Made by a program: the position numbers and the translations under genes. A model generated the notes under the pieces. The model was not told the DNA's origin, did not search any database, and saw nothing but the letters and a program-made list of their open reading frames with translations. A stretch of DNA of 64,000 nucleotides, taken from positions 32,351,501-32,415,500 of the forward strand of contig JBAIAC010000024.1 of NCBI GenBank assembly GCA_037349315.1. The letters run 5' to 3'. Below, piece by piece: positions 43,699-55,700 of the stretch (its first letter is position 1; the number at the start of each line of letters is the position of its first letter). The DNA is from Chelydra serpentina (lineage: Eukaryota > Chordata > Testudines > Chelydridae).

Positions 43699-45999
43699 TA
43701 ATCTCTTCTAGACTTAGTAAAGTGAGTGTTTTCTATCTGAGGAATAGGGTCATCAGGGGAAAACTGAAGCTGCAACATATTTAAGGAGAAAGTTGAGACA
43801 CAACTTATTCCCTATTTACCACAGCATTTATGATTGTGACTTTTGTTGCTCTTTAGGTTCCTGAGCCATTTTGTAGGAAACAAAATGAAGTGAGAAGGCA
43901 AAAATGAAGCAAATATAATAGAAAATTAAAAGTAAATGAAATACTTTAAATCAGGCACTGATGTCCCCAGCAGTTTTATGACTAAAAAGTAAATTGTAAA
44001 GTAAAAGTGAAGGACAGAAATTAACAGTTAAAACAAAGAGCTCCCCTAGAAAAAAACAAATGTTTTGATATTTGTATTTTAGTCTACTACAGTGATGATG
44101 ATAAAGCAAATGAGAGTACATAGATGTGGTACTACTGCCACTGAGCGGAGACTTTTAACCTGACAGCTGACTGGTTCAGCTGCCATGTGAGTTGAAACCA
44201 GAGTGGGTTAGTGAAGAGTTTTCAGCTCTGGAACTTGCTTTCTCCATTGGTCTGCCAGAGCTTGAACTTGTTGACCTACAAGTCAAAATGCAAAGCTCCT
44301 CATAACTCTCATGCTTTCTTGTAGCTGGGAAGGGGTAATATCCAATTTTTATATATCTGAGAGTATTTCATATTTTGTGCTTTGGCCCTAACTTGTCTCT
44401 TTTTTTCTTTTTGGTACATTTGCCCAGAGCTTGGGATTGGTGTATTTTAAAATATAAATATATATGACTCTCTTCCTGTAACTGCTTTAAAAAGTTTAAT
44501 TATAGGACACTGTTGAATATGTGATGTTAATAATTGTTGCACATATGAATATGAACATGTTTAAAGTTACTTTTGTCACCTTGCCATTAAATCTAACACG
44601 TTAGCTTATCTACCTGCAGGTCCTTCTATCTCACAAAAATATGGTTATCTTATAACACTCTTTTAGCACCATCAGTAGGACTGAAGTTATTCTACACTGT
44701 GATTAAACTTTGTCAGCACAGCTCTTTGGGAGTTAGTTATGTGTGATTTATAATTCCTGAAGGGAGCTTATGACAGAACCAGGAGAAAACTAAATTGATT
44801 TGTTTTCTAATAGATAGTGTTGGGTGGATAGACGTCAAGACTTCTAACCTGGCTGGAAGGAATTAATTTACTACATTTGGTTGTTTGCTTTTATTGTTTT
44901 GCTTTATAGTGCAGAGTGGAATCTCTGTTAATGTTTGAAAATTTGACTCTCTAGGCCTTACTATAGTCAAACACCCTCAGAATGATCCTCTGAAAGGATC
45001 ATCTTTTATTTCTATGAAGAGAGCTTGTTTACCATAGAAGTACTTTTCTTGCTGGCAGAAGGAATCCAGACTAGAATTAAATAGGACAGTGCCAAAGTAT
45101 TCTCTTATGTTTAAAATAAGCACTATATTGAAAATTTAAAACTTAAATAAATCTGTTTCCTTGCCAGCTTTTTTTTCATGCTCTGCCTGAGCACTGGTTT
45201 GTTGTATAGTTGCTTATTGGATTGCTGATGTTGTTTTTTTAAAAAGCAAAATGTATTTTATGTATGTCTTCCCCCCCTCCAATATTAATATGGATGCTGT
45301 AAACAGATACAAGTAAACATGTACATCAAATTGTTGCTTATCAAACTGAAGAAGTCTGTCTTTCATAGTTAGCCCTCTGAGTGGTAGTGTGGAAGTTCAC
45401 ATTATAACACATGATAGGAAAAGGCATAAGTTCAAGGGTTCTTGTTTATTAAGGATAATTGTTTAGAAGATTAACTTTCCTATAATATTACAAATGTGTG
45501 TCAGAGGTAAATAACACTATAAACATTATTCATTTAGAAACATCTTATGGGGAGGAAATCTGATGTGAAGAGCAGACAAGGTACCAGTTCTCTTCTATAC
45601 ACTCTGAACGGGGGTTGGGGGCTGGGAGGTGGGAAATCAATTATCAGTTCTGGCACATATGCTTTATAGCCCATGGAGTGAGATGTTCTGTGACATGAAA
45701 GCACATCTTTATACAGTCAGAATGCACTTCTGTTTTGGCCTGTGGTTACCACTAAAGGCTTTACCCTAATGCTGTTACTAGGGTCAGCTGTATTATAGCA
45801 GGAGTTACTTATTTATTCACTGTAGTGACAGTTACATTTCATATAGCAGCTGCTGAAGCCAAAACTATTCAGCAAGGACAAAATGTGATAAAACCCCAAT
45901 GAAGTTTTCTTGCACAATATTAAGTTTTAATTTTTTTGTATAGGAACAAATATTTTTTTACTGGTGTTTTCAACTAGTGACTGCAGCATTAAAAACAGT
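43699..45999. other. Unannotated noncoding stretch
   Basis: About 2.3 kb with no recognised transposon and only short frames. It could be unique host sequence, possibly the untranslated part of a transcript (see the next entry). Confidence 0.45.
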
Positions 46000-46145
46000 A
46001 AACACTATTATGGCATGTAACACATGTAAAATTTGTTTGATGTCACTGTAAAATATAGTTTATTGAATTGTATGTCTTATATTGTAAATATTTTTAAAAT
46101 ATGGAATATCTGAAAATGATTACAACTGAATAAATGTGTTCTTCA
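46000..46145 (+). promoter_or_regulatory. Possible mRNA 3' end (polyadenylation region)
   Basis: A U-rich, AU-rich stretch (ttgtaaatatttttaaaata) leads into 'caactgaataaatgtgttc' with AATAAA and a following GT-rich part. This is the usual look of a vertebrate 3'-UTR end outside repeats. No upstream coding exon is visible, so it may be chance. Confidence 0.25.
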
Positions 46146-46380
46146 CGTAACCGGCAAATGTTCTGATAACATGCTGGCTTTGTCAAGGAGTAAAACCTCT
46201 TTAGTGTAATGATTTCTGTTTGGTTGGTATGCAGAGAAGTACAACTTAGTGTCGATCACTACTGAACCAGGAAACCATTGACAACACAGGAGAATTGTGT
46301 CTAAGCAATAGCTTGGATGAAAGGTCCATCAATTGCTTTTAGATTTTAATGGAGTATTTGCTAAGAAAAGTTAGGGTGGG

Positions 46381-46457
46381 GTCAAATTCTGCTCTTACGT
46401 ACAATTCCTAATGAAATCAATGAGGAATTGCACTTGAGTAGATGTGGAATTTGGTCT
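46381..46457. repeat. Short palindromic repeat, related to the TTGACTTCAATGG family
   Basis: Left gtcaaattctgctcttacg; the right end in complement is agaccaaattccacatctac. The centre is 'atgaaatcaatgagg'. Confidence 0.45.
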
Positions 46458-46490
46458 GGGGTCTTTATTTTGCTATCACTTACGCACATG

Positions 46491-47648
46491 CACACTGTGA
46501 TGGGTTGGATCACAGAAACCCCCTTGGGACTGCCAACTGATGTGCTGAGACTACCTCTGAGCCCATTTTCTCTTGCAACTTGGGACTTCAGAACCCAGCC
46601 TGGTTGTGCCAGACACGTTTGCCTGCTACAAACACAGACCCAGGTCTGAACCTCATCCCCCAAAAGCTGCAGGCTTAACTGAAAACAGCTTAGGAAGTGT
46701 TTTCTCAAACACTCAGATACCCAACTCCCAATGGGGTCCAAACCCCAAATAAATCCGTTTTACCCTGTATAAAGCTTACACAGGGCAAACTCATAAATTG
46801 TTTGCCCTCTGTAACACTGATAGAGAGATATGCTGTCCCCCTCCCGCCCCCAGGTATTAACTTATTAATTAACCCAGACTATGTATTAACAGTGATTTTA
46901 TTAAATACAAAAAGTAGGATTTAAGTGGTTCCAAGTAATAACAGACAGAACAAAGTGAATTACCAAGCAAAATAAAATAAAACACACAAGTCTAAGCCTA
47001 ATACAGTAAGAAAACTGAATACAGATAAAATCTCACCCTCAGAGATGTTTAAATAAGCTTCTATCACAGACTGGATGCCTTCCTAGTAGTCTGGGTACAA
47101 TCTTTCTCCGGTACAGTCCTTGTTTCAGCTCAGGTGGTATCTAGGGGATTTCTCATGACTGCAGCCCCCTTATATAGCTTTTGCACAAGGCAGGAATCCT
47201 TTGTCCCTCTTTGGGTTCCCACCCCTCCTTCTAAATGGAAAAACACCAGGTTAAAGATGGATTCCAGTTCAGGTGACATGATCACATGTCACTGTAAGAC
47301 TTCATTACCCACTTGCCAGCACACAGGTATACAAGAAGACTTACAAGTAAACAGAGCCATCTACAGTCAATTGTCCTGGTAAATGGGAGCCATCAAGATT
47401 CCAAACCACCATTAATGGCCCACACTTTGCCTAATTCCAATAGGACCTCAGAGTTATATTTCATATTTCTAGTTTCAGATACAAGAATGATACATACATA
47501 CAAATAGGATGACCACACTCCGTAGATTACAAGCCTTGTAATGATACCTTACAAGAGACCTTTTGCATGAAGCACATTCCAGTTACATTATATTCACACT
47601 CATTAGCATATTTTCATAAAATCATATAGAGTGCAATGTCACACACAC
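46491..47648 (-). mobile_element. 1148 bp solo LTR with 5 bp TSD
   Basis: The LTR is 46496-47643. On the minus strand it starts TGTGACATTGC and ends CCAACCCATCACA. CACAC flanks it at 46491-46495 and 47644-47648, although the right flank is itself a CA-rich run. The U5 palindrome (tttaccctgtata) is kept near 46758-46788. It is nearly full length and collinear with the 51045 copy, on the opposite strand. Confidence 0.85.
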
Positions 47649-47771
47649 ACACAACTTCCTTGGTTTGTGTTTCATAAGATCAAGGTATAAAGGCATTGCA
47701 TGTCACTTTTAAATAGTTAGGGTCTTGTGCTTTTGAAACCAAAAATCCTGGGTTTGATTGCTGCGGGCAGT

Positions 47772-48158
47772 AGTGGTTCTCAACCAGCGTTATGCAGAGG
47801 TCTTCCAAGGGATACATCAACTTATCTAGATATTTGTCTAGTTTTACAACAGGCTTCATAAAAGCACTAGCGAAGTCAGTACAAACTAAAATTTCACACA
47901 ATGACTTCTTTATACTGCTCTATATAATTTATACTGATATGTAAGTACAACATTTATATTTCAATTCATTTATTTTATAATTATATGGTAAAAATGAAAA
48001 AGTAAGCGATTTTTCATTAATAGTGCGCTGTGACACTTTTGTATTTTTATGTCTGATTTTTAAGCAAGTAGTTTATAAGTGAGGTGAAACTTGTGGGTAC
48101 AGAAGACAAATCAGACTCCTGAAAGGGGTACAGTAGCCTGGAAAGGTTGAGAGCCACT
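47772..48158. mobile_element. 387 bp Charlie-like hAT element
   Basis: The ends AGTGGTTCTCAACC and the complement of GGTTGAGAGCCACT match the CAGTGGTTCTCAACC termini of Charlie-type hAT elements. The interior is AT-rich and noncoding. The flanking 8-mers do not match clearly. Confidence 0.72.
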
Positions 48159-50466
48159 GAGCTAGGCTTTGTGAGTGGGTTCAGCACATTGGGTCAACAT
48201 TGTAAAAATACTGAATCTTAGGTGCTTGGGATGAGCTCAGTCTAGCTGGCGGGAGTATATAATGGAGTGGGTAAGTGTGTGACTCTATTGATTTGTAGTG
48301 GCTGGCTCACAAAATATAAAACTCCCATGTAATACTTCTAAAGTAATTGAAGATTTCAAGGTGGCAGAATCTTGTGCTTTTTTAAGTGGAATGTTCTTAG
48401 CTGGGTATAAATAACGCACATGTATTATTTTTCCCTCTGAATGAGGACGTTGGCTACTGCCCAACAGTGAATGGTATTTAAGGGAAAGGATGTAGCTGTT
48501 CATAACTAAGGCCCAATCCTGCAGTTCATATTAACTGTTAATGACCAATCACGTAATTCAATTAAAGCTGATATTAACTGTTCTATCTATGATCTGTGAG
48601 ATCCTTCTTTTCCCCATAATGCTGGGGAGAGGTTCTGTGCTTTTTCATGAACAGCCAGCAGCCATCTCTATAGATATGAAGCTAGTCTTTCATGATCATA
48701 AATGCTGCATATATAATGAAACTTCCTCACAGACTTTTCCACACAAACATCTGAAACCCCAAACAAACATTTCCAAACACGTTAACGACTAAGCCATAAC
48801 ACTTCTGCAAGAGAATGCAATAGATTTAGTATTCATTCTTTTAAGGAAGGACTTAATTGATACATATGTTAAATATGTCAGTTACATGAAAGACAGTTAT
48901 ATTTTGACTTCAGTTTAATGACAGTCACGTATCAGAAACAATTAAATACCAATTTGCTAGTTAGAGAAGGGATGGGCTGTGGCACCTCCACTTCTCACTT
49001 ATGTAACATGCAATAAAAATATAGTAACTCTTACTGATTTCTTAAAATACAGCTAAACGTAGCAGACTGAATGTCTGATTTCCAACATATGTTTTACGTT
49101 TGTGGAACATTTAGAAAAATGTTAATCAGAACTAAGTTTTTAGTAAATATATTTAACTATATTTAATATACTTAAATATTACTTTAAGATTTTAGTAAAT
49201 ATATTATAGATTAACTGATTGCAATATTGTATCCACAATAACAGCATATTTAACTTGTGTATACTTCTAAAGAACTACTTCTCAATTTTGAGATATAACT
49301 GACATACAGTATCGCATACAGAATTCATACCATACTGAGTACTTCAACCTGTCTCTTGCTGTATATAGTAGTGCTTGTTCCTTATCTTACACAGCAATGT
49401 GCAGTAATACCTTACAAATACAGCCTAGTTTCATTGCAAAACTGTTTCCCTGCGGCATGTTGACAAAGGTGACTTTACATTAGGATGGGCTTCCACAGGC
49501 CCAGTCATCTGTAGTGGAATAACCAATACCACTCGTTGAAGATGCTTGGGGGAAGAAAAAATACATAAACCTTTTTTCATTCCTTTTTAACTTGGGATAT
49601 CAAACATAAAACTCTGGGCCTGCTTCTCCTTTCACACTGGTATCAATCTGTATACCTTCACAGAAATCAATGAGAGGCAAATCCAGCCCTTTGGGTGAGA
49701 TTTTCACTCCCACTTTGGCCGCTTTACTCCATGTAAGAGTTACGGTGGCAAAAAGGGGCTCCCCAAACCCCAGTTCTGGCCATGGGAGGACTCCCTTACC
49801 TCTGGCATTGCAGAAGACAGTTGTAAAGCTGCTTCCTGAGGACTCCTCTGCCAGCCCTGATGCAGGGGACATGCTGGGTATAGGAGGGGTGTGTTGGGTC
49901 AGGGCCACAGTATGTAGCACCATGAACTATCAGTTAGCCTGGGGAGGCAGCTGTAACTTAAACAAGGCCCCAGGACTGTTTAAGTTACACTGGATGTCCT
50001 GGAGCAGCCCAGGATCATGAGGGCTCAAAGGTGGCTTAAAGCCACATTTGCCCCCCTCATCTCCTGAACTGTGAATTGTGTGCCGCACCTCTTTGAGAAC
50101 AGAATTTCAGCCTTTGTCTCCAAAGCTTTAGAGTCCATTTAACTTCGGTGTCTGAAGGGTTACTTGATTTCTTGGGAGACCATTGCGATGGCTCAGATCT
50201 CGACCCCTTCTTCTAACCATCACTTTGTTCACTTGAATTATTTTTACTTTTTGGCAATCTCTCAATAGCATTCAATACACCCGTTAGCACAGTTTAGCAA
50301 ATTAAAAATGCATTGGCTTTCCTAATGACCTCACTTCTGTTACTCATAAAAAGTCAGACACAATATACCACAATTCTCCAGTGTACTTGGACAAACTGTA
50401 TTATAGGTGGTGCAAGGAGCAAAGCCTGTAGTTCAAGTTGCCCAACAGTATCTAGTATAAGATCTG
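48159..50466. other. AT-rich noncoding stretch
   Basis: About 2.3 kb. The 107- and 116-codon frames at 49600-50020 lie opposite each other and show no domain. Nothing recognised. Confidence 0.45.
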
Positions 50467-50800
50467 GTTTTCACTTGTTTGTAACTTTCCCAAACTTTAA
50501 CTGTTTGGGTTGAAAAGTTCCATGCTGGTTTCTGCCTGAGGCTGTGTAGCATGAAGTTCCATGCTGGTTTCTGCCTGAGGCTAGCTGTTTTTTTTTTTTT
50601 AACTTAAGCTATTTCTCAGAATGATGTTACGGAAAAATATATTGTTTTGCCCACATTAAAAATATCTTACAGCTGTTTTGCTGAGAAGCCGTACCATCCC
50701 TATACTTTGGAGAAGTGACCAGAAATTTGGCAGATAGGTAATTTTGGTGTTGGACATTCCTTTTACCATCCCCATGAAAATCTTGACCAAGTAATGAGCC
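50467..50800. repeat. Dispersed repeat of unknown class, longer copy
   Basis: Shares its left part with 40883-41025 and continues with ttttgcccacattaaaaata and 'ccccatgaaaatcttgacca', blocks I associate with an old dispersed turtle repeat. It contains a local 39 bp tandem duplication. Confidence 0.5.
50515..50582. repeat. Local direct duplication, 39 bp period
   Basis: A 29 bp unit (aagttccatgctggtttctg onward) at 50515-50543 is repeated exactly at 50554-50582, with a 10 bp spacer. Confidence 0.92.
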
Positions 50801-51039
50801 TTTGAAGAACTCAGTTCTCACAGGCTCAGTAGAGACTTCTTAGAGTTTGGCATCTAAATTTTCCAAAGAGTCTGTCTCTGCTGAGCACGCTTCATTCTCT
50901 CATAGCTCTTACAGATGACCTGGACTGTGCATATCCCATCCCTACATTTCAACTGAGCATGCTCCATCCCAGGGCTGCAGAGGCTGAGCAGGACTTCTCC
51001 TTTGCTTACTCTTCCTGTCAGCCAAGGAATGCTGTGGTG

Positions 51040-52225
51040 CTTGGTGTGACGTTGCACTCTATATGATTTTATGAAAACATGCTAATGATTGTGAATATAG
51101 TGTAACTGGAATATGCTTGATGCAAAAGGTCTCTTGTAAGGTATCATTACAAAACTTATAATCTACTGAGTGTGGTCATCCTATTTGTATAAATGTAACA
51201 TTCCTCTGTCTGAAACTAGAAATATGAAATATACATCTGAGGTCCTATTGTAATTATGCAAAGTGTGGGCCATTAATGGTGGCTTGGAATCTTGATGGCT
51301 CCCATTAACCAGGGCAATTGGTTGTAAATGGCTCTGTGTACTTGTAAGTATTCCTGTATACCTGTGTGCTGGCAATGTGTGCTGGGCAATGAAGTCTTAC
51401 AGTGACATGTGATCATGTCACCTGAACTGGAATCCATCTTTAACCTGGTGTTTTTCCATTTAGAAGGAGTGGTGGGAATCCAGAGAGGGACAAAGGATTC
51501 CCGCCTTGTGCAAAAGCTATATAAGGGGGTGGAACAGAACAAAGTGGGTTATAGTCATGAGAAATCCTCTAGTTACCACCTGAGCTGGAACAAGGGCTGT
51601 ACCAGTGGAAAGGATTGTGCGCAGACTAGAAAGGCGTCCAGTCTGCAATAAAAGCTTATTAAAACATCTCTGAGGGTGAGATTTTATCTGTATTCAGTTT
51701 TCTTACTGTATTAGGCTTAGACTTGTGTGTTTTATTTTATTTTGCTTGGTAATTCACTTTGTTCTGTCTGTTATTACTTGGAACCACTTAAATCCTACTT
51801 TTTGTATTTAATAAATCACTTTTTACTTATTAATTAACCCGGAGTATGTATTAATAGCTGGGATGGGAAGGGGGGTGAACAGCTGTGCATATCTCTCTAT
51901 CAGTGTTATAGAGGGTGAACAATGTATGAGTGTAAGCTTTATACAGAGTAAAATGGATTTATTTGAGGTTTGGATCCCATTGGGAGCTGGGTATCTGAGT
52001 GCTGGAGACAGGAGCACCTCTTAAGCTGTTTTCAGTTAAGTCTGCAGCTTGTGGGGGACGTGGTTCAGACTTGAATCTGTGTTTGCAGCAGGCAAGTGTG
52101 TCTGGCTCAAACAAGGCAAGGTACTGAAGTCCCAAACTGGCAGGGAAAACAGGCTCAGAGGTAGTCTCGGCACATCAGGTGGCAGTCCCAAGGGGGGTTT
52201 CTGTGACCCAACCTGTCAGACTGGG
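51040..52225 (+). mobile_element. 1176 bp solo LTR
   Basis: The LTR is 51045-52220. It starts TGTGACGTTGC and ends ACCTGTCAGA (family ACCCGTCACA). The flanks CTTGG and CTGGG match at 4 of 5. A TATATAAG box lies at 51518-51525 and AATAAA at 51647-51652, with a second AATAAA in U5 near 51810. This gives a U3 of about 0.5 kb and an unusually long R-U5. The open frames on both strands are not genes. Confidence 0.85.
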
Positions 52226-52840
52226 CACCAGAATGGAATAGGGATACTCCCTCCTGTGCTCTCAATGCTTCCCTGCTGCTACCCAGGCAGCATGGAGGAG
52301 GAAGCTCCTCTGTGGAATGCAGAGGGGGATGAGGAGCTGGCCCTGGGGTATAGCAAGTATGTGTGTGTCTGGGACCAGGACGTGAAGCTGATGGAAGTGG
52401 ATAGGGAATGGGATGAGTGGAGGCTGGAGGGGCTGAGGGAGAAGGGGTCAGGCTTGGGAGGGAGGAACAGGGGTAGAGAAGAGTCTTTGACCACTTGAGT
52501 ATACTTGCCTTAGAACCTGGAATAGAACCCAGGATTCCAGTCTCACCATTCTGCTAGTGGAAGGAAATAGCTGTGGAACCCACTAGCAGAATATGTGCCT
52601 CATCTCCCTCTACTGGCTGGCTCACAGAGGATGATAAACTACTGTTGCTATCAGTTACTCCGTTAGATCAAGTGGCAAAGGTATGTGCTGTGGATCTAAA
52701 GCTTCCCACCCTGTTGGTGAACTGTGTTGGAGTCAATGTGGTTCCACACGCTAAAGCTTGTTTTTTCAGTTCAATTTATTAAAACCTATGAAATAACAGA
52801 CAAAAATACTATGTTAAAAGAACGTTATTAAGAGTACAAA
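52226..52840. other. Unannotated, purine-rich first part
   Basis: An open frame running out of the LTR to 52498 ends in a Glu/Gly/Arg-rich stretch (52290-52490). It has no domain, and the solo-LTR boundary at 52220 argues against its being retroviral. Confidence 0.4.
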
Positions 52841-53100
52841 ATCAAGCACTCAAAAGTTAGGAAATGTCAGAAGTAAGTTTGCCTGTGCAAACTTAATATG
52901 GCCCCCTTGTGCATGTGTTTTATGATGGTTTTTAATTACATGTTCACCCATCATTTCCACACCACAGCCAGCATACAGCACAAATCATGGGTAAAAAGCA
53001 AATCAATACAATTGTTTGATATTCAGGAACACCTCCCTTCCCTGCTGCTCCAGCCCTCGAAAAATCAATTAATTTTATTTATTTATTTTTAATTCATTTT
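52841..53100 (-). repeat. Copy of the catttcctaac repeat family
   Basis: atcaagcactcaaaagttag with gaaatg, then 'ggcccccttgtgcatgtg' and 'ttttaattacatgttcaccc', are collinear with the left arm of the element at 24995-25490. Confidence 0.55.
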
Positions 53101-53486
53101 CAACACCATGGCCATGAAGCACAACTGAGGCTTGCCTCTTCTCGGCTTATTCCATTCCTTTGCATGAACTCAAATAAGATGCACAACCTAATTAGCATGT
53201 CTTCTATTTTGAGTTCTAGAAAGGCATATAAGCCTTTCAGTTCTCCTTGACAAGGCAGTATTTTTGGAGTCTCCTGATGGTCCACTACATACAGCTTTAG
53301 AAAATTATCCTAAACTGAACATATGGACAGATAGGTCTTAGAAGAGAGGCTCTATTTTTAGTTTTGTTTGTTTTTTGTTTCTTTATACCAACATTTTTTT
53401 TAGTCTGTTCACTGCCCAATGCTATGATTGGAATAATTTCTTAGGTGCAAAGCTGCTACCTACAAGGATACCTAGGCAAACAAAGG

Positions 53487-53551
53487 GTGAAATTCTGGCC
53501 CCATTCAAGTTAATAGATTTGCCACTGACTTGGATGGGGCCAGACTTTCAC
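53487..53551. repeat. Short palindromic repeat, TTGACTTCAATGG family
   Basis: gtgaaattctggccccattc at the left; the complement of the right end reads gtgaaagtctggccccatcc. This is the cleanest palindrome of the family in the window. Confidence 0.65.
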
Positions 53552-55534
53552 ACACAGGCATTACATGGTGTCATAAGCATTACAAACTAATGGCCCATTG
53601 TCAGGGCTGTCTTGCTTTCTCTTTTATAAAGTGTGTACATCTTCTACCTTTTGTTCTAGATTTATTATGCTTTACATTGGTCTGGTTGATGTGTTTAGAA
53701 AGGTATTTGTTTCCCTCACTGAATTACGCTGATCGTCTTATAGATCTGTTTTCTCCGGGCCACTCATTTCTCTTCATGATTACCAGGTCTTCCTCTAGGA
53801 TTAAAGCAGACAATTCTGTTTTTCTGATACTACTTACTTTCTCTTAAAATAACTAATTTGTTTGGATTCCCACTTCTCTACTCTGTTCTGTGCATCTGCT
53901 CTCCATTGTGACAAAGGTAAAGAAAGCATGAACATCTTACTTATGGCTCCCCTACTTGCTGCAAATGTTCTGGTAAATCAGTGTTATATTATCTCTCTGT
54001 ATTATGTCTGATTTCTCCCACTAGCTGTGAGCTGTGCTTCTTTGAAACCAGATGCCATGGTTTCCATTGTTGCCTCTTTCTGCATTGGGTCTCACTTTGA
54101 AACATACATTCTCACGACAGAGAAACCATCTGCTACATGTGGGGACTTAACAGCACTAGGCATAATGTTTCTTTATAGCTATTTACAAACGTGCCCAAAT
54201 ACTGCAAGATAATCAGACATAATAGGATTTAAATGCCCATTCAATGCATAGCCCTGCGGTAAGGCCATTTTCACATAATCTTGCATTGGATTACATTATA
54301 CGGAATTTCATTTTAGTTCCTGTTTTCTGGTAACTTGGAACAGGAAATCTGCTATCAGTATCTGTTCAAACAAATGTGTTTTTAATGGTATGGTGAGTGT
54401 TATGAAGTTCAAACATAGTTGAATCTACACCTAATGTTTCTGAAGGCTCTATTTTAACTAGTATTTCAGCATATCCTCCTGTTCCTGTTTAGAATTGCTA
54501 ACTCCAGTTCTGTTCTACTCCTTATAATATGGACTATAAAATGGCTTGATTTATTCCTTTTTCTTATTTGCGACCCTTTGTTCAGGTATTTTGGATAGTA
54601 AGGGCCAGATCTAGGTGGCACACTAATTGTCCTTTAGTGTCTTTAGAGGTATACTTCCTAACAAAATTAAACCTGTTTGAGTCCCTAAGTAGGAACAGTC
54701 ACTCAATATCGCTAACAGGTAATAGGTAATGCTACAGTACACATGTGTACCCACATTGTGACTCTGTGAAAGAAGTAGGAGCCCTGCAGGTTTAGTCCAG
54801 CTAGATAGAGATTTGTATCTAGAACAAATGGTTCACACTTAACGAACAGCACCCTTGGTGTATATGATGAGTGTGTCAGGACTGTCTGCTCAGAATGAAA
54901 TTGCTGTTGCAATTTTTTGTATTTCTAGTTGTCAAAGTATCTATCTAAAAAAGAAATAAAATGGACTCTTCATTCAATACTATTCATGTTCTTATACAGC
55001 TGCAGCACTGATGTATTTGAAAGCCTCCAACGCTGTTACTATAAGTTTTTTATATACTGTCTGATGGGGCTTGCTGTGGAGTAACAAAGCCCTGGAAAAT
55101 TGTCAGATGTCATTGCAATGTTTTTCTCCTAATAGTGCTTGGGACTGGAAATATGGGTCTCCCACTTTCCTACCTCATTGTGCATCATTTGAATTATCTT
55201 GGAAATATTTATGTATGATTGCTTAATGTGGCTTTATTATTCCCTCCAGAAATCTGCATGTTTCTCACATATACCCATTTTGTAGATCTATAAACTTGTT
55301 TAAAGTTTTCCACTTAGTTGGTTGGTGGGAAGCAAATGTGTTGAATTTGCCACTGACAACAGATTTCTGTTGTCTCAACAATTACATGTTTTATGCAAAA
55401 AGGAGGCAAGTTTGTTTTATGGAGGCATGAATTACACTGTCTATGAAGTACTCGCACAGGTGTCACAAAAAAGATGATCCTACAGGTTAATAATACATTA
55501 GCACTTATTATCCTTTTTGAACCCTTTGAACATT
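53552..55534. other. AT-rich noncoding stretch
   Basis: About 2 kb. A 105-codon frame at 53530-53847 has hydrophobic runs but no recognisable identity. Nothing else seen. Confidence 0.45.
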
Positions 55535-55700
55535 TTAAAGAATCCTCACAAGACCATTATGATGGTAGGTATTATACATAATTGGCAGATGGGGAAATTG
55601 AGGCGGGGAGGTTGATTTACTCAAGTTGCCCGTGATTTAGGGTTAAACCAGAATTAATCATTACAAATGTTCTTATAGAATCCATCACTGTAGGATTTGA
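55535..55700 (-). repeat. MIR-like SINE fragment
   Basis: ggcagatggggaaattgagg, 'ctcaagttgcccgtg' and 'gtaggatttgaacaggc' are the complement of the MIR tail, core and B-box region in order. Confidence 0.5.

Noticed and set aside
43316..43711. 131-codon plus-strand frame
   Set aside because: It is contained almost entirely in the 399 bp solo LTR and crosses its 3' boundary.
52049..52498. 149-codon frame continuing out of an LTR, first read as retroviral internal sequence
   Set aside because: The flanking CTTGG/CTGGG pair indicates a solo LTR ending at 52220, so the downstream part is flanking DNA. No gag, protease or polymerase motif follows.
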